A stretch of 64,000 nt of DNA, from positions 868,001 to 932,000 of the forward strand of contig JAHCVI010000006.1 of assembly GCA_019096155.1 (NCBI GenBank). The letters are read 5' to 3'. The notes below the pieces were generated by a model that was not told the DNA's origin, ran no database searches, and worked only from the letters and a program-made list of their open reading frames with translations. The first letter of the stretch is position 1. The number at the start of each line of letters is the position of its first letter. This DNA is from Staphylotrichum longicolle. Its lineage: Eukaryota; Ascomycota; Sordariomycetes; Sordariales; Chaetomiaceae. Shown piece by piece: positions 10,744-23,277 of this stretch. The translations under genes and the position numbers were made by a program.

Positions 10744-11434
10744 GATTGTTGATGGGGTTGGGAGTTTTCCTGATGTTGCCCATACGGCCAGACGTATGTG
10801 ATACCTGACCCAAAACACTTCACGATACCACAATGAGATGCCACTCCGACTCATCAAATCCATTACCTCTAGTATTTGACTCCCACCTCCCACGATATTA
10901 AATGTACATACATACAAAGCTCCCAGCAGAGTCAAAAGTAACGAGAACGCTATGATGCAATGGAACCACACGCTGTGCTGTGCTGTGCCGTGCTTTGCTC
11001 TGCCATCAACCGCGACCAACCCACGCTCCGTTCGCTCGCAAATAAAGTAAACCCAAGACAAAATGTGTGCTCGAAAAGGAAAAAAACAACAAACGAAACG
11101 GCGGCCCAAGAGACGGCGTCGAGCTCTCTTGCCACCCGCAACATGCTCCTGTACCCAAGACCAGCGTCTATCGATCGATCCGTCATCTCGTCGTGTGCAG
11201 CGCCATCCTCCTCTCCCGCCTGTTGTATTATTACACCCTCATTACTGTTCCTCCACTTTTTGAGTGTCGGGTTATCCACTTGGATACCCCTTCATTAACC
11301 TTTTTGGAAACCCGCAACTGAGATGTTGTTGCCACGGTAGAAAGAGAGAAAGGGATGACTCTCAACTCCAAACCGCCCCCCGCAGAACAGACCTCACCAC
11401 TCACTCAACTCAACTTACTCACTCCCCCCCACCC
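10744..11434. other. intergenic between convergent genes
   Basis: About 690 bases between the end of F-box copy 2 (+) and the stop of the Sec7 gene (-). It includes their 3' UTRs. Part of 11340-11434 is C-rich. No further gene seen. Confidence 0.5.
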
Positions 11435-14400
11435 TTATCTCCACCCCACCACCCCCCTGCTCCCACCCCTTCTCATCCGTCCCCTCCCCTCCCCCTCCCC
11501 ATCCGAAACCTCCCCCCTCGCCTCCCTCCTCACCCTCTCCCTCTCCCGATAAATCTCCCTCTTCCTCCCCTCCGCCCCCCTCAGACTCTCCACGTACGTA
11601 TTGAACTTGACAATCTCCCTGAGCAGGTACTCGCTCTTGCGCTCCCAGTTGGCCATCGCCTTTGCGGCGTTGCCGCTGCGCGGCGAGAACGCGCCCAGCA
11701 TGGGCGAGCGCAGCGCGTTGTGCGCCTGCAGCTCCGCCTCGATGGACCGCACGTACGTGAGGAGCGAGTCGAGCTGGTCGGGCTCCGACAGCGGCGAGGG
11801 CCGCATGGACTGCGGCGGCGGGGTCCAGTCGGTGATGTGGATGCGGTCGCCGGGGAGTTTGCTGGCGAGCGGGTTGGAGGCGCCGCTGATGTGCGAGGCC
11901 GGCGGGAAGGGGCGCGGGAGGGTGGACCCCAGGACGCCCGAGGAGCCGGAGCCCGGGCGGATGGGGAAGTCGAAGGAGGCGGAGCGGATGGAGCGGTGGG
12001 ACTGCATGGAGGAGCGGCCGGGGAGGTTGCCGGCGACGGCGGCGGCGGCGATGGAGGCCGCGTTGGCGGCGCTGCCGGGGCGGGAGTGGCCCTTGGCGGT
12101 GGTGTTGGTGCTGGTTGTGGTGATGGGCACGCTGGCGGTCGAGTCGTTGGGGTTGGCGGTCAGCGCGCTCGAGATGATGCCCGGGCTCCACCCGTACTCG
12201 ATGTTGGAGATGCCCCCGACGAGGGGGTGCGTGCTGAGGCGCGCGCTCCAGTAGTTGGCCGTGCTGACGAACTCCTTGCAGATCTCGGGGGTGCCGACCT
12301 GGAAGAGGTGGACGGCGCCCGTGGGCAGGGACAAGGCCCAGACGTGCGGGCGGTGGCGCGAGTAGCCCGGCGGCGGCAGGGCCGAAGCGAGGGTCTGGCG
12401 GAGCGAGAAGGTGCCCTGGCTGGTGGCGTTGTCCTGCCAATTGCCGCCGCCGACGACGGCGCCCTTGGGCGGGTTGGCGCCGAGCCCCCGCCGGTTCTTG
12501 TGGCGGAGGGACTTGTTGGGGGAGAAGGAGAAGAGGCTCAGCTGGCCCTTTTGGATGACGGCAAAGACCTCCTGCCAGTTGCGGTCCTTGGCCCGCTTGT
12601 CGAGGCCGTCGAGGTGGTGCTTGTGCGTAACAATGCCCTCCTTGACCCACGGCGGTCCGGCGAGCTCCAGCGACTCGTCCTCGAGCAGCTTCTCGTTCCG
12701 AATCTCATCCTTGAGCGACTCGAGCGGGTGGTCCTCGCGGATGATAGCCTGGCTCAGCGCGTTCGCGAAGCCGATCGACTGCTGGAAGTCGCCGCGGGGG
12801 TACGAGGAGCCAAACGAATCCATCGACATGGACGTGTGCGTGCGCCCGAGGGACAGCTTGCTCCACGTCGCGGATGAATCCGTCGGCGTCCAGACCGAAT
12901 TGCCGTCCTCGAAGCTCGTCCGGCTCGACGAAAACCCATTGTTGAAACCCCTGGGCCGCGATCTGCTCTTGGAGTTCCAGCGCGAAGAGTTCCCCTTGGC
13001 CACTTCGGAGACCCGGCCCCGCGTCGACGCGATGCTCTCGGACGGCGCCTTGCTCAGCACGCTCGGCGTGCGCTTGAGCATGCCCATGACCGAGAGGCCG
13101 CTCGGGGTCTGCGGGACGGCGGCCTCGGAACCGAACAGCGGCAGGCGGTCGTCGCGGATCGACGCATAGATATCCTTGAGCACGATCTCAACCTGGGTCT
13201 CCCAGGCGCGGAGCGGCCCGTCAAACGGCGCCTTGACGAGCGGGCCGCAGCTCTCGCCCGGTGCCTGATCGGAGAAGGCGCCGAGAGCAGAACCGGGCCG
13301 AGGCGGCGGCTTGAACGACGCTCGGAAGCTGTTGTGCTTGAAGTCGTCCGACGTCCGACCCTCGGCCTCGGCCAGACCACCCTTTCCGGGAAGGATGCTG
13401 GGCCGGTCGAAGGCCTCGGGAGCCGACTCTTGGAGGGCCTGCCTGATGGTGGTCATGGTGTTCTTGATGAACTGGCTCCTAGTCATCTTGTGGTCGATGT
13501 CGGCCATGTGCAGATCGGTGTTGAGCAAGATGATGGAGTAGCAGATGGTGTGAATGACGTCTGGCACGGTTAGCAATTGCTTATCTTGAAGAGGCAGAAA
13601 AACTTACCAATCGACTTGAAGCCGTGGCTCGGGTTGCATTCACACCACCGCTTCGAGAAGGCCACCAAGATCCGATCGACCTGCTGTGTCTCGGCCCGGA
13701 GCAGGAGGCGCTGGCAGACCTGGCGCAGGCTGGCCACGACGCTCTGGCTCTCAAAGTCGTAGAGCTCCATGTAGGCGCGCAGGGTCCGCTGGCGCACGAT
13801 ACCCTCCTCGCCCATCCATGCGGCGGCCCGGTCCTTTTGGATGAAGTCCTCGTTTCCCTCGTAGATCTTCTGCGCCTTCTGGCGGTCGTCCTCGGTCGGG
13901 TCGCCCACCACGATCTCGGGCTCGTCGATGGACTTGGCGGAGTGGTTGATGGACTCGCCGGTGTCCATGCCCTTGGGACTGGGCTCGGCGCTGTCGATCC
14001 TTACGCTGGGCACGTTGTGCTTGAACGCCGTGTCACTGCCGAGCTCGTTCGAGAGCCCGAGGGTATTGGAATCCCGACGGTCGTTCCGAGTAGACGGTAG
14101 CCGGACCGGCTCCTGCCGCGCAGAGAGACGCGACTCGCGGTTCAGATTCGGGACGCTCTTGGACTTGGACACGACCGGCGACGGCGTCCTCGTCCGGTCG
14201 TCTGGCGGTGGCCCGGGCCTGAGGGACTTGTCGCGGGGCTCAGTACGCGGCGCCTTGCGCTGCCGCACCGGGCTGCCCTCGCTGTCGCTGTTGTCCTGGA
14301 GGAACGATTTGGGCGGCGACTCGACCGGAGGGCTTGCGGGTTGCCGGCTAGGGGTGGCCGCGGACCGAGGCCCGGTGGATTCTGGGTCGACCTTGCGGAT

Positions 14401-16269
14401 GACGGCTTTCGGGCTCGGCTCGTAGTCGGGTGAGAAGCCTCTGACGCGGCCCCCGTCCTCGTTGACCGGTTCTCGCGTGGATTTCTCCTGATGGGCCTCG
14501 TGCGGGCCCTCAACCGAGGGTAACGGAATGTCGGCAGAGCTTTGGACAACGGAGGACACAGGGCTGCCTTGCAGAAAGGGGTCCATGGCACGCCGCAGAC
14601 TGGTGATGGGGCTCGGTTCGGCCTTGCCAGAGAGGGCCTCTACCCTATCCAGAGGGAGCTTGACCGTCGGCAGCGCCGGCAGCGGCGGAGGTTCTGTCTC
14701 GGTAATCGAGGGTTTCCGCCGGCGGAAAAAGGACGACGTCTTCTTCTGCAGCGTGTGGGTGGTGGAGTGGTGCGACTCGCGGGACGGCGGCGTGGACGAC
14801 TTGGGTTGCAACGACAAGGCCGAGGCCTGGGGCGACGAGGTGACGCTTGGTGCGGCGGATTTGGACGAGCCAAACATCCTCCTGAAGAACCCCTGTTTCT
14901 CCTTGGGCTGCGGCGTCACGGTCGGCGGCGGCGGTGGTGCCACGTCTTTTGTCTTTTCGTAGCCCACATGGGGCGCGGGGGCCGAGTCGAGATCAAAAAC
15001 CGGGAGAGGCGGCGCATCACGGGCCGTGTTGAATTTGGGGTCGGGCTTGCGGCCGACTGTTGCGCTCCTCGAGGACCGCGTGCTGCGGCGGCGCTCAGGG
15101 GCTGCCCCCTTGGCCGGAGCTTTGGGGTCAGCCTTGGGTTCGGGAGGCGGCAAGACGGGCATCGATGGCGCTGTCGTGAGCTTCCGTGGGCCTCCCGGCA
15201 CGGTCGGGGTCGGGGCGGCGTCGTATCCGTCATTGAAAAAAGAGCTGGTGAGCTCCGCCTGCCACGAGGACGCAATTGGGGCGGGTGCCGGGACGGGCAT
15301 GACGGGTGGCGGACGCGGCTCGCCGTCGAAACTGGACGACCTCCCACCGAAACCCCTGGCCCAGCGCTGGCTGCCGAGGACCTGGGCATATCCGGCGTCG
15401 ATGCTGGTCGTGCTGCTGCTCTTGCTCCCCTTGCGACCGCGGGAGTGGAGGGCGCGCCCGGGGCTCCGCTGCGAGGTCTCGCGCATGCTGTTGATGCGGC
15501 CCAGGCCGGGCTGGTAGCCGGAGCTGCTGTTGCTGCGGCGGCCGCGCGACGAGATGCGGCTGGCGTCGTCGGCGCCCTCAAAGTCGGAGCTGTACGAGTA
15601 TCCGTGTCCGATGGCGCGGCCGGATCGCGAAGTGAAGGTCATGGCGCGGGCGTCGTCGTTGTATTGGGGGTAGACGCCGGGCTCGTCAAAGGCGGAGCGC
15701 GGGGCGCCAAAGGAGGCGGCATTGCCGATCTGGCCCATTGACAGCTGGTCGAGCGACAGCAGCATGTTGGTGACGAGCGAGTCGCGTGTGACCTGACGGG
15801 GGGACAGCGACAGGTCGTGCGAGTCTCGGGCGGCGGGGCGGTGTGGCTCGGGGCGGTCGATGTGGTGGTCGAGTTGGTGGTCGATGATTTCTTTGTTGGA
15901 CATGTCGATCGGGATGTCGACGGGGGTGAGGCCCTCGAGGAATGTCTCAATGTCTGCTGTGTCCCGTCCGCGGCCCTCGGGCAGCCTCAGCGCTCGGCCC
16001 CCTCCTCCTCCTCGGGGCAAGTCGTCGCGGGTGGGCGTGTGCGGCAAGTCTCTGTCGATGTAATGTTGTTCTCTGTCAAAGTCTCTGTCAAAGTCTCGGT
16101 CCCTGTCCCTGTCTCGGTCCCTGTCCCTGTCTCGGTCCCTTCCTCTCTCTCTGTCACGGTCCCTGGCGCGGGTCGGGGGTGGTGGCGGCGGCGAGGACGA
16201 GGTGTCGATGTTGAGGTCGGGCTTGCGTCTGCTGCCGTTGCGGCGAGCGGCAGTGTCTGAGGCGGGCAT
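11435..16269 (-). CDS. Sec7-PH domain Arf guanine-nucleotide exchange factor
   Basis: Predicted 1,595 residues in two exons (16269-13608 and 13560-11435) joined by a 47-nt intron that interrupts the Sec7 domain (GTAAGT..CCAG). Sec7 factors load GTP on Arf GTPases for vesicle budding at Golgi/endosomal membranes. The long N-terminal half is disordered, rich in Pro/Ser/Arg, with an Arg-Asp repeat near residues 40-65. The Sec7 core follows: RAETQQVDRIL, where the exchange glutamate normally sits, CECNP, then SIILLNTDLHMADIDHKM (motif 2). A PH domain follows (VKEGIVTHKHHLD .. WQEVFAVIQKGQLSLFSF .. LSLPTGAVHLFQVGTPE), then a C-terminal helix/coiled coil rich in Arg/Glu. The order recalls yeast Syt1 and fission yeast Sec73-like factors. 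The ATG at 16269 was chosen because the residues upstream lack character. Confidence 0.88.
16075..16150 (-). repeat. in-gene tandem repeat encoding Arg-Asp dipeptides
   Basis: Repeated CTCGGTCCCTGTCCCTGT-like units encode alternating Arg-Asp near the N-terminus of the Sec7 protein on the minus strand. It is a coding microsatellite, likely length-variable between strains. Confidence 0.8.
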
Positions 16270-17784
16270 GATCGGCTGCTCTCCCGGGCGGCAACAGGCC
16301 ACAACAGGCCAGCACGCGGAACCACGCAGCGCCCGAGCAGCGGTCCGGGCCTGGGAAAAGCAACACAAGGCACACGCTCAGCCCTCAGCAGGCGAGTGAC
16401 AAGTGACAGCCGAGTGACAGCACTGACAGGCGAGTGCCGCGGGTGACTCGGGTGACTCGGGTGACACGCCCAGCACGGCTCGACGCCATCCACAGCCGCA
16501 GCGGGGGCCAATCTCTTTGTTGGATGCACGGCGCTGCACTGCGCGGCGCTGCACTGTCGGATGCGCTGCAGCTCTTCTTCACAGGCGCGTAACGTGTAAA
16601 GAGTGTGCGTCTGTTCCCGTCCCGTTCCTTTGGGGAACCTGTGCCGCTGCCCCTGGGGAAATCTGCGATTGGCCGGCCTGCAAGGATTAATTTAGCGAAT
16701 TTAGCGACTTCCAATGGGCCCACTGATGGTCAGTGGATCGGATCGCTTCTGGAAGAAAAGAAAGGGGACGGGATCCAGCTTGGTCGGGCTCGAGACTGAA
16801 GAGGGGAAATTTGATGACCCAAAGACTCCATCCCCAGACCCAACAACCTTCTCCAAGGAAAGACCAAAACAACAATTTCTGACAATCTGTCTGGGGTTGC
16901 ATCGCCGTCTTTGACTACTGCTGGCGACGGCGGTTGAAGCAGCCGGCATGCGTTAGCCTGTGGAGCGCGTCCCTGCAGCTCTGCGCAAAAGCAACTTGCC
17001 CCTATTCCCCTGCAGCCCCAAAACCGGAGAAGAAAAAAGCAATTGGCTGCATTGGGCCGAGCTTCCACTTTGACGACCAGGGAGCCAGGGGACCGTGCTG
17101 ATGTGCATCAATTTCTTGTCCAACGCATTGGTTTCAGCAAAAAGGCAGAGACAACAACAACAACAACACCAGCACCGCGCCGGCCAATCTCACTGTCTGT
17201 TATTATTTTTGAGCTCGTGCAGAACTGCAGATTGACTGCATCTCCTCTCTCCCCTGTGTGGTCGTGCGCCGCACTGCCAAGCGTGGTTCCAGCGTGTGTC
17301 CCAGCATGAACCCAGCGTGGCTATCCGCGTGTTGTGAAAATCATCAGCCAGTCTCGTGCCAGTTCTCCAATTCTCACCCTCCTGGCCGTCCTGATTCGCC
17401 TGCTCGGGTGGCGGGATGGATAGCGGGAGGGAGGGCATCTGCAGCTTGTCCTCTCTCAACCTCCAATCCGACCGCACAAGGCCAAGTTGGAGACTTGTTT
17501 CATCCCATGCCACGTGTCCGCCGTTGCAACCCTGAAAGACGTGCGGGGTCGCGTGGAGACACGGGGCAGGCTCCACGTCCGGCTCCGCGTCCCTCAGTTC
17601 TGCTCCGGACGGGCACGGCCCCACTTCCTAAATCCGGATCGGACCGCCGGGAGCCAGAGACACCATCACATCAACAGAGGGCAACTTGCTCTGCAGATCA
17701 AGAGAGATCGGGTAAAATATCCAGGCAACACCCGTCCAAAAGAGTAAAATGAAAAAGGAGTAGCCGACGAGACGGCTACTTAAG

Positions 17785-17804
17785 AAAAAAAAAAAAAAAA
17801 AAAA
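17785..17804 (+). repeat. A20 homopolymer
   Basis: Twenty consecutive A in non-coding DNA. No target-site duplication or retroelement coding sequence was seen next to it. Confidence 0.9.
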
Positions 17805-18199
17805 CAGGCATATCACACAACACAGCCAAAACCAAGCTCCAGAGAGCAAGGCCCCAGCACATAACAAGCGTAAAAAATACATCCCTTCCCAGAAGCAAAC
17901 ACGCACACTCCTGAAAAGGACTCCACTCCAAGAACGTCCAACGACTCTCAATAAACAAACAATTCTCCCTATCCATCTCCTCAGCTCCTCTCAACTGCAT
18001 GGTATAATATAAAAACTAAAAAAATCCCCATTGATACCCCAAAAACTCCCAAGAACCCTTCCCTCCTTCTCGAGTTAACCCACGCAATCATACTCCCCCC
18101 CCCCCAAAAAAAAACCAGCACGACCACACCCACAACCACCCCAGCCTCTCCTTTCTCGCAGCCACCTCGGCCACCTCAGCCAGCCGTGATAGTAATACA

Positions 18200-18270
18200 C
18201 ACCCCCTCCTCTTCCCTCCCCTCCCCTCCTCTCCCCTCCCCTCCTCTCCCCCTCCCCCTCCGTCCCCTCC
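18200..18270. repeat. C/T-rich block (G-rich on minus strand)
   Basis: Tandem CCCCTCCCCTCCTCT-like units. On the minus strand, which is the sense strand of the coiled-coil gene's 3' region, this is a series of short G runs that could form a G-quadruplex. Confidence 0.6.
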
Positions 18271-18328
18271 CACCACGACCGGCCACTCCTCACAGTGTAG
18301 AGAGAAGAAGAAACCAAAAAAAAAGAAA

Positions 18329-21300
18329 TCACCGCCCCAACCGCCTCCGCTCCCTCTCCCTCTCCAGATCCCCCCGCAGCGCCGCATTCTCGCTCTCGCT
18401 CGCATTGATCCGCTTCATCGCCTCGCCGCGGTCCAGCAGCCGCCCTCCCGCTCCGCCTTGAGCTTGTACTCGAGGTCCCGCAGCCGGAGCATCCACTTGG
18501 TGTCCATCGCGCCTCCTCCGCCTCCGCCGGTGCCGGTGTGGTTGTTGTTATTAGTGGGTGGTGCTACTGCAGTTGGGGTCGGGTTGGGGTCGTCGAGGTG
18601 GAGGTTGTTGTTGTTGCGACCGCGGTGGAGGTTGACGTGCCGGTGTTTCGTTCCTGAGACGATTGGCGCTGTTGTTGTTGTTGTTGGTTGGGGAGGGTGA
18701 GGGTATCATCGTCCCCATCCCTCCACCGCCCCGGGCGTTGCCGGGCTACCCCCCCTCGACCTCGACCTGGCCACCTCCTCGCCGGCTTGCACACCCAGGC
18801 TCTGCCTGCCCTGGCCCTGGTGGAAATAATGCACCTGCCCGCTCGAGCTCCTCGCCGGCGTCGCCGCCCCCGCGCTGGACCCCTGTCTCCCCAGCAGACT
18901 GGCCCTGCTCCCAGACTTGGGGATCCTGCTCACGCTCGTCGCGCTCGCGCTCCGGTCCTTGGCCTTGGGCCCCATCGGCACCAGCGGCGACGGGCTGCCC
19001 GTCGGCGATTCCAGCCCGCCACCGCCGTGCTCCGCCGACGCAGAGGCAGAGTACGCGGCCGCGCGGCGCGCATCGGCCGCCGCGCGAAGGGTGTGGTTCT
19101 CGACCTTGAGCTGGCGGTACGCGTCCTCGAGCCGGGCGACGCGCGCCTGCGCCTCGCTGAGCGCGTGCGCGTTGTTGGGGTTGATCTGGCCCGAGGCAAT
19201 GCCGTTGCGGACCACGGCCTCGAGGCGGTCGAGCTTCTTGGTGCGCTGCTCGAGGTGGTTCTCGAGGGTCTGGTACTCGCGCCACAAGTCCTTTTCGACC
19301 GACTTGATCTTGCCCTGGAAGCTGCCGACCATAGTCTCGATGGTCTTGATGGCGGCGAGTAGGTTCTTGCTGAAGCCCGGCAGCATGGTGGCGACGGCCT
19401 CGAGCGAGGGCAGGGCGCGGCCGTTGATGAGGCTGTTGTCGTGGGCCCAGTCGGTGCCGCAGAGGGCCGAGAGGCGGGTCCAGAGAATGAGCAGCAGATT
19501 GTTGCGCTCCGTGAGCTGGTCTTTGAAGTTGTTTTCGAGCTGCGAGAGGCGCTTCTTGTCTTGGGACTTGGTCTGCTCCAGCTCCATGATGCGCTGGTCC
19601 TGGGAGCTGACAGTGCGGGTGACGTGCTGATGCGTCTTCTGGAAGGTTTCGAACTGGTGCTTGACGTTGCGGTGGGCCTGCCGTTCCTTGTCGAGCATCT
19701 CGGCCAGCTTGCGGGATTCGAGCGCGTTGGACTCGAGCAGGGCGTCGCGCTGCTTGATGATGCGGTCCTTCTCGGCGAGAGACGACTTGGTGGTGTCGAG
19801 GTCGCGAACTGTATTCTCGAGATCTCGCTGGAGTTTTGCGATGGACTGAGAGGTTAGCACCGAATCATCAGTTTTACATCCAGGACAACTCACCTTGAGC
19901 AGACTCGACCGCGTCCCATTCAAGTCGCCCAGCGCCTCGCGCAGGTTATTCTCCAGCTCAATCAGCCTCTCCTTCCATTCCGTCGCCTCCACCTCGCGGC
20001 TGGTCAGGCTCTTCCTCAGCCTCCTCGCCTCGTCCTTGGCCGTCGACGCCTCCCGGTTCAGCTCGTTCACAAACTGCTGCACCTCCTCCTTCTCGCGGTT
20101 TGCGACAATCTCGCGCTGCCGCCTCTCGGCCGCCAGCCTCTGCTCCAGCTCCCGCGCGCGCTCCTTCTCGTCGCGCAGCGACTGGTCCGCGTTCGCCAGC
20201 GCCGCCTCGAGATCCCCGATCCGGATCTTGTCCGTCTCCTGCTCCTCCCGCAAGAAGGCAATCTCGCCCTGGCTCGACTCCTGCTGCACCGACAGGCGGT
20301 TGGCCTTGTCGTTGGCCTCGAGCAGCTTCGCCTCGAGGTCCTCGAGGTCCTTGTTCGCGTCCGCCAGCTCGCCCTCCAGCTCCTGGATCCGGCGCAGCTT
20401 TGCCTCCTGCTCGTCCTCGAGCCCGACCAGCGCCTCGCTCATCTTGCGCATCTCGGCCTGCAGCGCGTCAAAGTTCTCGGTGCGGTCGTTGAGGTCCAGC
20501 TGCAGCCGCTCGATCTCGCCGGTCCGCTGGTCCGCCTCGCCCTCGAGCGCGTCGATCTCCTCCTGCGCCTCCTTGCGCAGGGCCTCGAACTCGTTCTCCA
20601 GGTTGGCGTGCTCCTGCAGCGCCTCGTCCCGCTCCGCCTGCAGCGCCATCAGGTCGTTCATGGCCGTGTCGAGGTCCTCCTGCAGCGCGGCGACCAGCTC
20701 CTCGGCCTGCTTGCGCGCCTCGACCGCCGCCTCGAAGTCCTCCATGCACCCGTTCAGCTCGCGCTGGAGGTCCTGGTTCTGCATCTTGAGCTCGCTGTTC
20801 CGGTCCCGCAGCTCCGCCATCCGGTTCTCCATCTCGTCCAGGTCCGCCTCGTCCACCACCGTCCCCGTCACGCGCGTGCCCCCGCTCGCTCGGGATTGCG
20901 ACCGCTCGTGGGTGTGGTGGGCGTGCACGCCGGCGCGCGAGGCGGAGCGCTCGAGCAGGCTGTCGATGGTGGAGGGGGGCGGGGGCGCGCCGCGGCGCTG
21001 GGCCATCTTGAGGTCCTCGATCTCCTGGTACAGGCGCTCCTTTTCGCGATTGCGGGAGGTGAGCATCGAGGTCTGCGCGCCGACCTCGCGGCGGAGCTCG
21101 GCGTTTTCGTGGCGCAGCTGCTCGCTCTCGCGGCGGAGCTCGTCGACGAGTGTGCTGCTGCCCCCGATGCTCGTGCTCATGGTACCGTTGGCGTTGAAGT
21201 CTGGGTCGCCCGAAAAGGAGGTTCCGGAGCGAGTGGGGGAGAGGGTGCGTTCGCGGTGGTGCTTTTTGGTGATGTTGTAGATGTTGGTGGTGTGGTGCAT

Positions 21301-23277
21301 GGGGCCGACGGTGGATTGCGAGGCTAGTTCTTGTTTGAGACGGAAAATCTCGTCGCGCAAGCGGCGGTTGTCTTCGTCACCTTGTTCTCGCCGGGCAGTT
21401 TCCTGCTCTAGGAGGTCTTTCCAGACATCGGCTTCTTCCTGCCGGTCAAAATCCGCGCCCAGCCGCTCTCCTGTTTTCTCTCCTAGCGTCCGCACGACCT
21501 CGGCCATGCGCCGCTTGTCGGCTTCCTTGTTCAGGTTTTCATTCCTGAGCCGCTCGATCTCGGTCACGTACTCCTCAACCTGCTCCCGGAGATAGATCAG
21601 CTCCTCCTCCCGTTCTTGCGCCTCTTGGTCGTACGCAGCGCTCTGCTCGTCGTCAGACTGGGCGCTTCTCGCTGTCCCGGGGCGATCCTCCTCGTCCTTC
21701 AGCTGCTTCTCGAGCTCCTTGACGCGCCGACGCAGAACCTTGTTGTCGCGCTGCAGCACGGCCAGGCCCGTCTTGAGCTCGACGTTCTCGGAAATCATCT
21801 CCTTGATGCCCTCTTCGGACAGCTTGTCCAGACGGTCACTCAAGAACATGACTTTGAGCTTCAAGTCAAAGTTCTCCTTGCTCAGGCGCTCGATGGTGCT
21901 GCTCTGTTCCTTGAGGGTCAGACTCCTGCCGTGCCGGCTTGCGGTGGAGGTCCCAAAACCGCCCGTGTCAGATGTCCCCGGCCGTGCTGGCGTGAGCAAA
22001 CCCCCTCGGTTCTTGTACTCCTTGGCCAACGACTCCGGGACTTGCACGTCCCTGACATGACGGGCAATAACCGTATCGGTCGGGGCGGCGAGAGCAGTCT
22101 TTGTTGGTTTCGGTGTCTGCAGGCCAGCTCGGTCCGGAATGTGTCGTCCCTCGGGCTGGGGGGATATGCTGTCATCGGCCTCGTCCAGGGTTTCGAGATG
22201 GCCAAAGGCAGGGCCGGACGAGTCGTGGAGATCCTCTATCCCACTGGCCATGCTTCCCATACTGATGGATCTGGACAGGGGATTGTTCGGCCCACGCGGC
22301 ATTCCCAGCGCTGGCACCGCGCCGCCAGATTGGAGTGCATAGTCGGCGCCCATCCCTACGGTTACGTCACTCTCTGGATCCGTGAGAAGAGACGAGACCG
22401 AGGAGCGCTGGCTGCCCATGCGGCTCCGCAGGTACTTTGGGCGCTTCGAGGCTTTCAGGGCTTGGCCGGGGGTGTGGCCTGCGTCAACAGGTGTCCTCTC
22501 TCGGCTGTGGTCCCGACTGTTTTCCTCCGACAGGGAAGCATTGGAGCTGGGCTGCAACAGGGAGTCGTCGGCGGACAGATCCTGGGTGTGCTCATCCGGG
22601 CCAGTGTCGTAGTGTTCGTGGTTGACTTCGCTCCTGACCGAGGCTGCTTGTGAGACAGCTCGAGATATGGACCTTGCTGTCGCAGCGGCGGTAGGCGAGG
22701 AAGAGAATGCCTCGAGAGACGCTGTCCCGTTTCCCACATCGCTCGCGGAAAGATCATGGGCTGACTGCTGCAGGCTCGACTCGTCCGCGTCTTGCGCCGT
22801 GCCCGGTGTTTGACGACTGAGGGTCGGCAGTATTTGGGACTGGTCGGCGGATTGGTCGGGGAATTCGTCGGTGGATTTGTCGGCGTCGTGGGCGGGGCGT
22901 GGAGGCGCAGGCTTCTTGGAGGGCGAGTCGAAGACAAAGGTATCGTCGAGGCCGTTGTTGGAGGTCGGCAGCGGCGAGAGCGGGGCAGTGAAGCTCGACT
23001 CAATGTCCTGCAAGTGCTGGCGGACGATGATTTCGGCCTGGGAGTCAGAGTGTTTCAGGTTCATGCTGGGGCTCTCGAGGTAGCTGCTTTCGGGGGCGGC
23101 GACGGCGGGGGGCCGGAGGAGCGGGATGTTCTCGGGCAAGAGAGCGGTGCCGTCGGTCGCAGGGCGCTTTCGGTCCGCATTCTGTGGTGTTGGAGAGACA
23201 GCATCGTCGTCGGAGTCAATCTTGCGGGCGGTCGAGGGGCGAGAGGCGGGCTGGTGGCCCTCATCGTGGTCGTCCAT
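18329..23277 (-). CDS. CM1-domain coiled-coil microtubule-organising protein (Mto1/ApsB-like)
   Basis: The frame from ATG 23277 to the stop at 18706 is 1,523 codons. It includes a real 48-nt intron (19893-19846: GTGAGT .. GCTAAC .. CTCAG) that happens to stay open, so the protein lacks those 16 residues. After a disordered N-terminus comes a CM1 (Cnn_1N) motif (SKENFDLKLKVMFLSDRLDKL) and then about 900 residues of coiled coil. CM1 proteins recruit gamma-tubulin complexes to spindle pole bodies or septal/cytoplasmic MTOCs. Downstream of the apparent stop, conserved-looking sequence continues: Gln-rich, then MDTKWMLRLRDLEYKLKAER at 18507, then LLDRGEAMKRINASESEN ending at 18329. These lie in three different frames. 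The end resembles the C-terminal Mto2-binding region of Mto1-type proteins, so the true C-terminus is probably frame-broken here. Confidence 0.8.

Larger units (their letters stand above)
16270..18328. other. 2 kb intergenic region upstream of the Sec7 gene
   Basis: It holds the promoter/5' UTR of the Sec7 gene and, on the other side, the 3' UTR of the coiled-coil gene. It includes an A20 run at 17785-17804 and a C/T-rich block at about 18200-18270. Open frames such as 17258-17752 (+) show no family character. Confidence 0.5.

Noticed and set aside
14542..15741. Long + strand open frame opposite the Sec7 gene (also 11264-12877)
   Set aside because: Shadow frames of a GC-rich, low-complexity coding region on the minus strand; composition is Arg/Gly-rich without family resemblance.
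16075..16150. Regular repeat that could be mistaken for a CRISPR or satellite
   Set aside because: It is an in-frame coding repeat of Arg-Asp in the Sec7 protein; no spacers.
17258..17752. 164-codon + strand frame in the 2 kb intergenic region
   Set aside because: No domain, biased composition, and located where the Sec7 5' UTR/promoter is expected.
19895..21327. Serine/arginine-rich open frames on the + strand opposite the coiled-coil gene
   Set aside because: Antisense of repetitive Glu/Leu coiled-coil codons gives open Ser-rich frames; no start context or domain.
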